Shown here: positions 20,840-20,916 of the stretch, piece by piece | How positions within the stretch are numbered: the stretch's first letter is position 1 | Layout: the number at the start of each line of letters is the position of its first letter | From: Apostichopus leukothele | Taxonomy: Eukaryota; Echinodermata; Holothuroidea; Aspidochirotida; Stichopodidae | DNA length: 20,916 nucleotides | Reading direction: 5' to 3' | NCBI GenBank assembly: GCA_010014835.2 | Contig: JAAAKB020000024.1 | Span: 1,948,341 to 1,969,256 of the forward strand | Program-made: the position numbers and the translations under genes | Notes under the pieces: model-generated | Told to the model about the DNA's origin: nothing | The model's database searches: none | What the model saw: only the letters and a program-made list of their open reading frames with translations

Positions 20840-20916
20840 GAACCAAATATTTTGTGAAAATTCGGGCAATATGCTACAAATTTTCCGGGCACTGTGTTTT
20901 TCAACTGTTAAACTTT

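Overview
This window is AT-rich animal nuclear DNA: genes are split by short-to-medium introns with GT..AG borders, and there are microsatellites, minisatellites and long G or C runs. It carries parts of two conserved metazoan genes pointing away from each other, with a 100-base run of N (10497-10596) between them. The proteins are clearly bilaterian but diverged from vertebrate ones. Gene content and base composition suggest an invertebrate, perhaps a marine deuterostome such as an echinoderm; this is a guess, not a demonstrated identification.

Minus strand, 10072 down to 3130: a complete type II sodium/phosphate cotransporter gene (SLC34 family, NaPi-IIb-like). I could assemble six coding exons whose splice phases all agree (total 2145 nt, 714 residues plus stop). 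Exons 1-2 encode the acidic cytoplasmic N-terminus. Exons 3-4 encode the first QSSS/GANIGT repeat, exon 5 the extracellular loop, and one long exon 6 the whole second repeat and the C-terminal tail. Introns of this gene hold a perfectly phased 4 x 74 bp minisatellite (5013-5308) and a small cluster of CACGTG and TGACGTCA sites (7704-7950). Sequence left of 3130 is 3' UTR and flank, with no recognisable gene.

Plus strand, 10735 to at least 18103: the middle of a CLASP gene (CLIP-associating protein, microtubule plus-end regulator). Nine exons with consistent phases encode the TOG2 HEAT-repeat domain followed by the start of the Ser/Arg-rich linker. A tenth exon near 20599 is possible. The N-terminal TOG1 exons, the start codon and everything downstream (SxIP motifs, TOG3, C-terminal domain) are not in the window. 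The missing 5' part may lie in the assembly gap, to the left of the window, or be lost to a misjoin.

The two genes have unrelated roles: phosphate uptake at the plasma membrane and microtubule stabilisation. I see no functional link between them beyond adjacency, which itself depends on the gap being correctly scaffolded. I found no RNA genes, CRISPR arrays or intact mobile elements. No obviously new biological system is visible; the best leads are the unusual intronic structures, the compact SLC34 exon layout and the unresolved gap.
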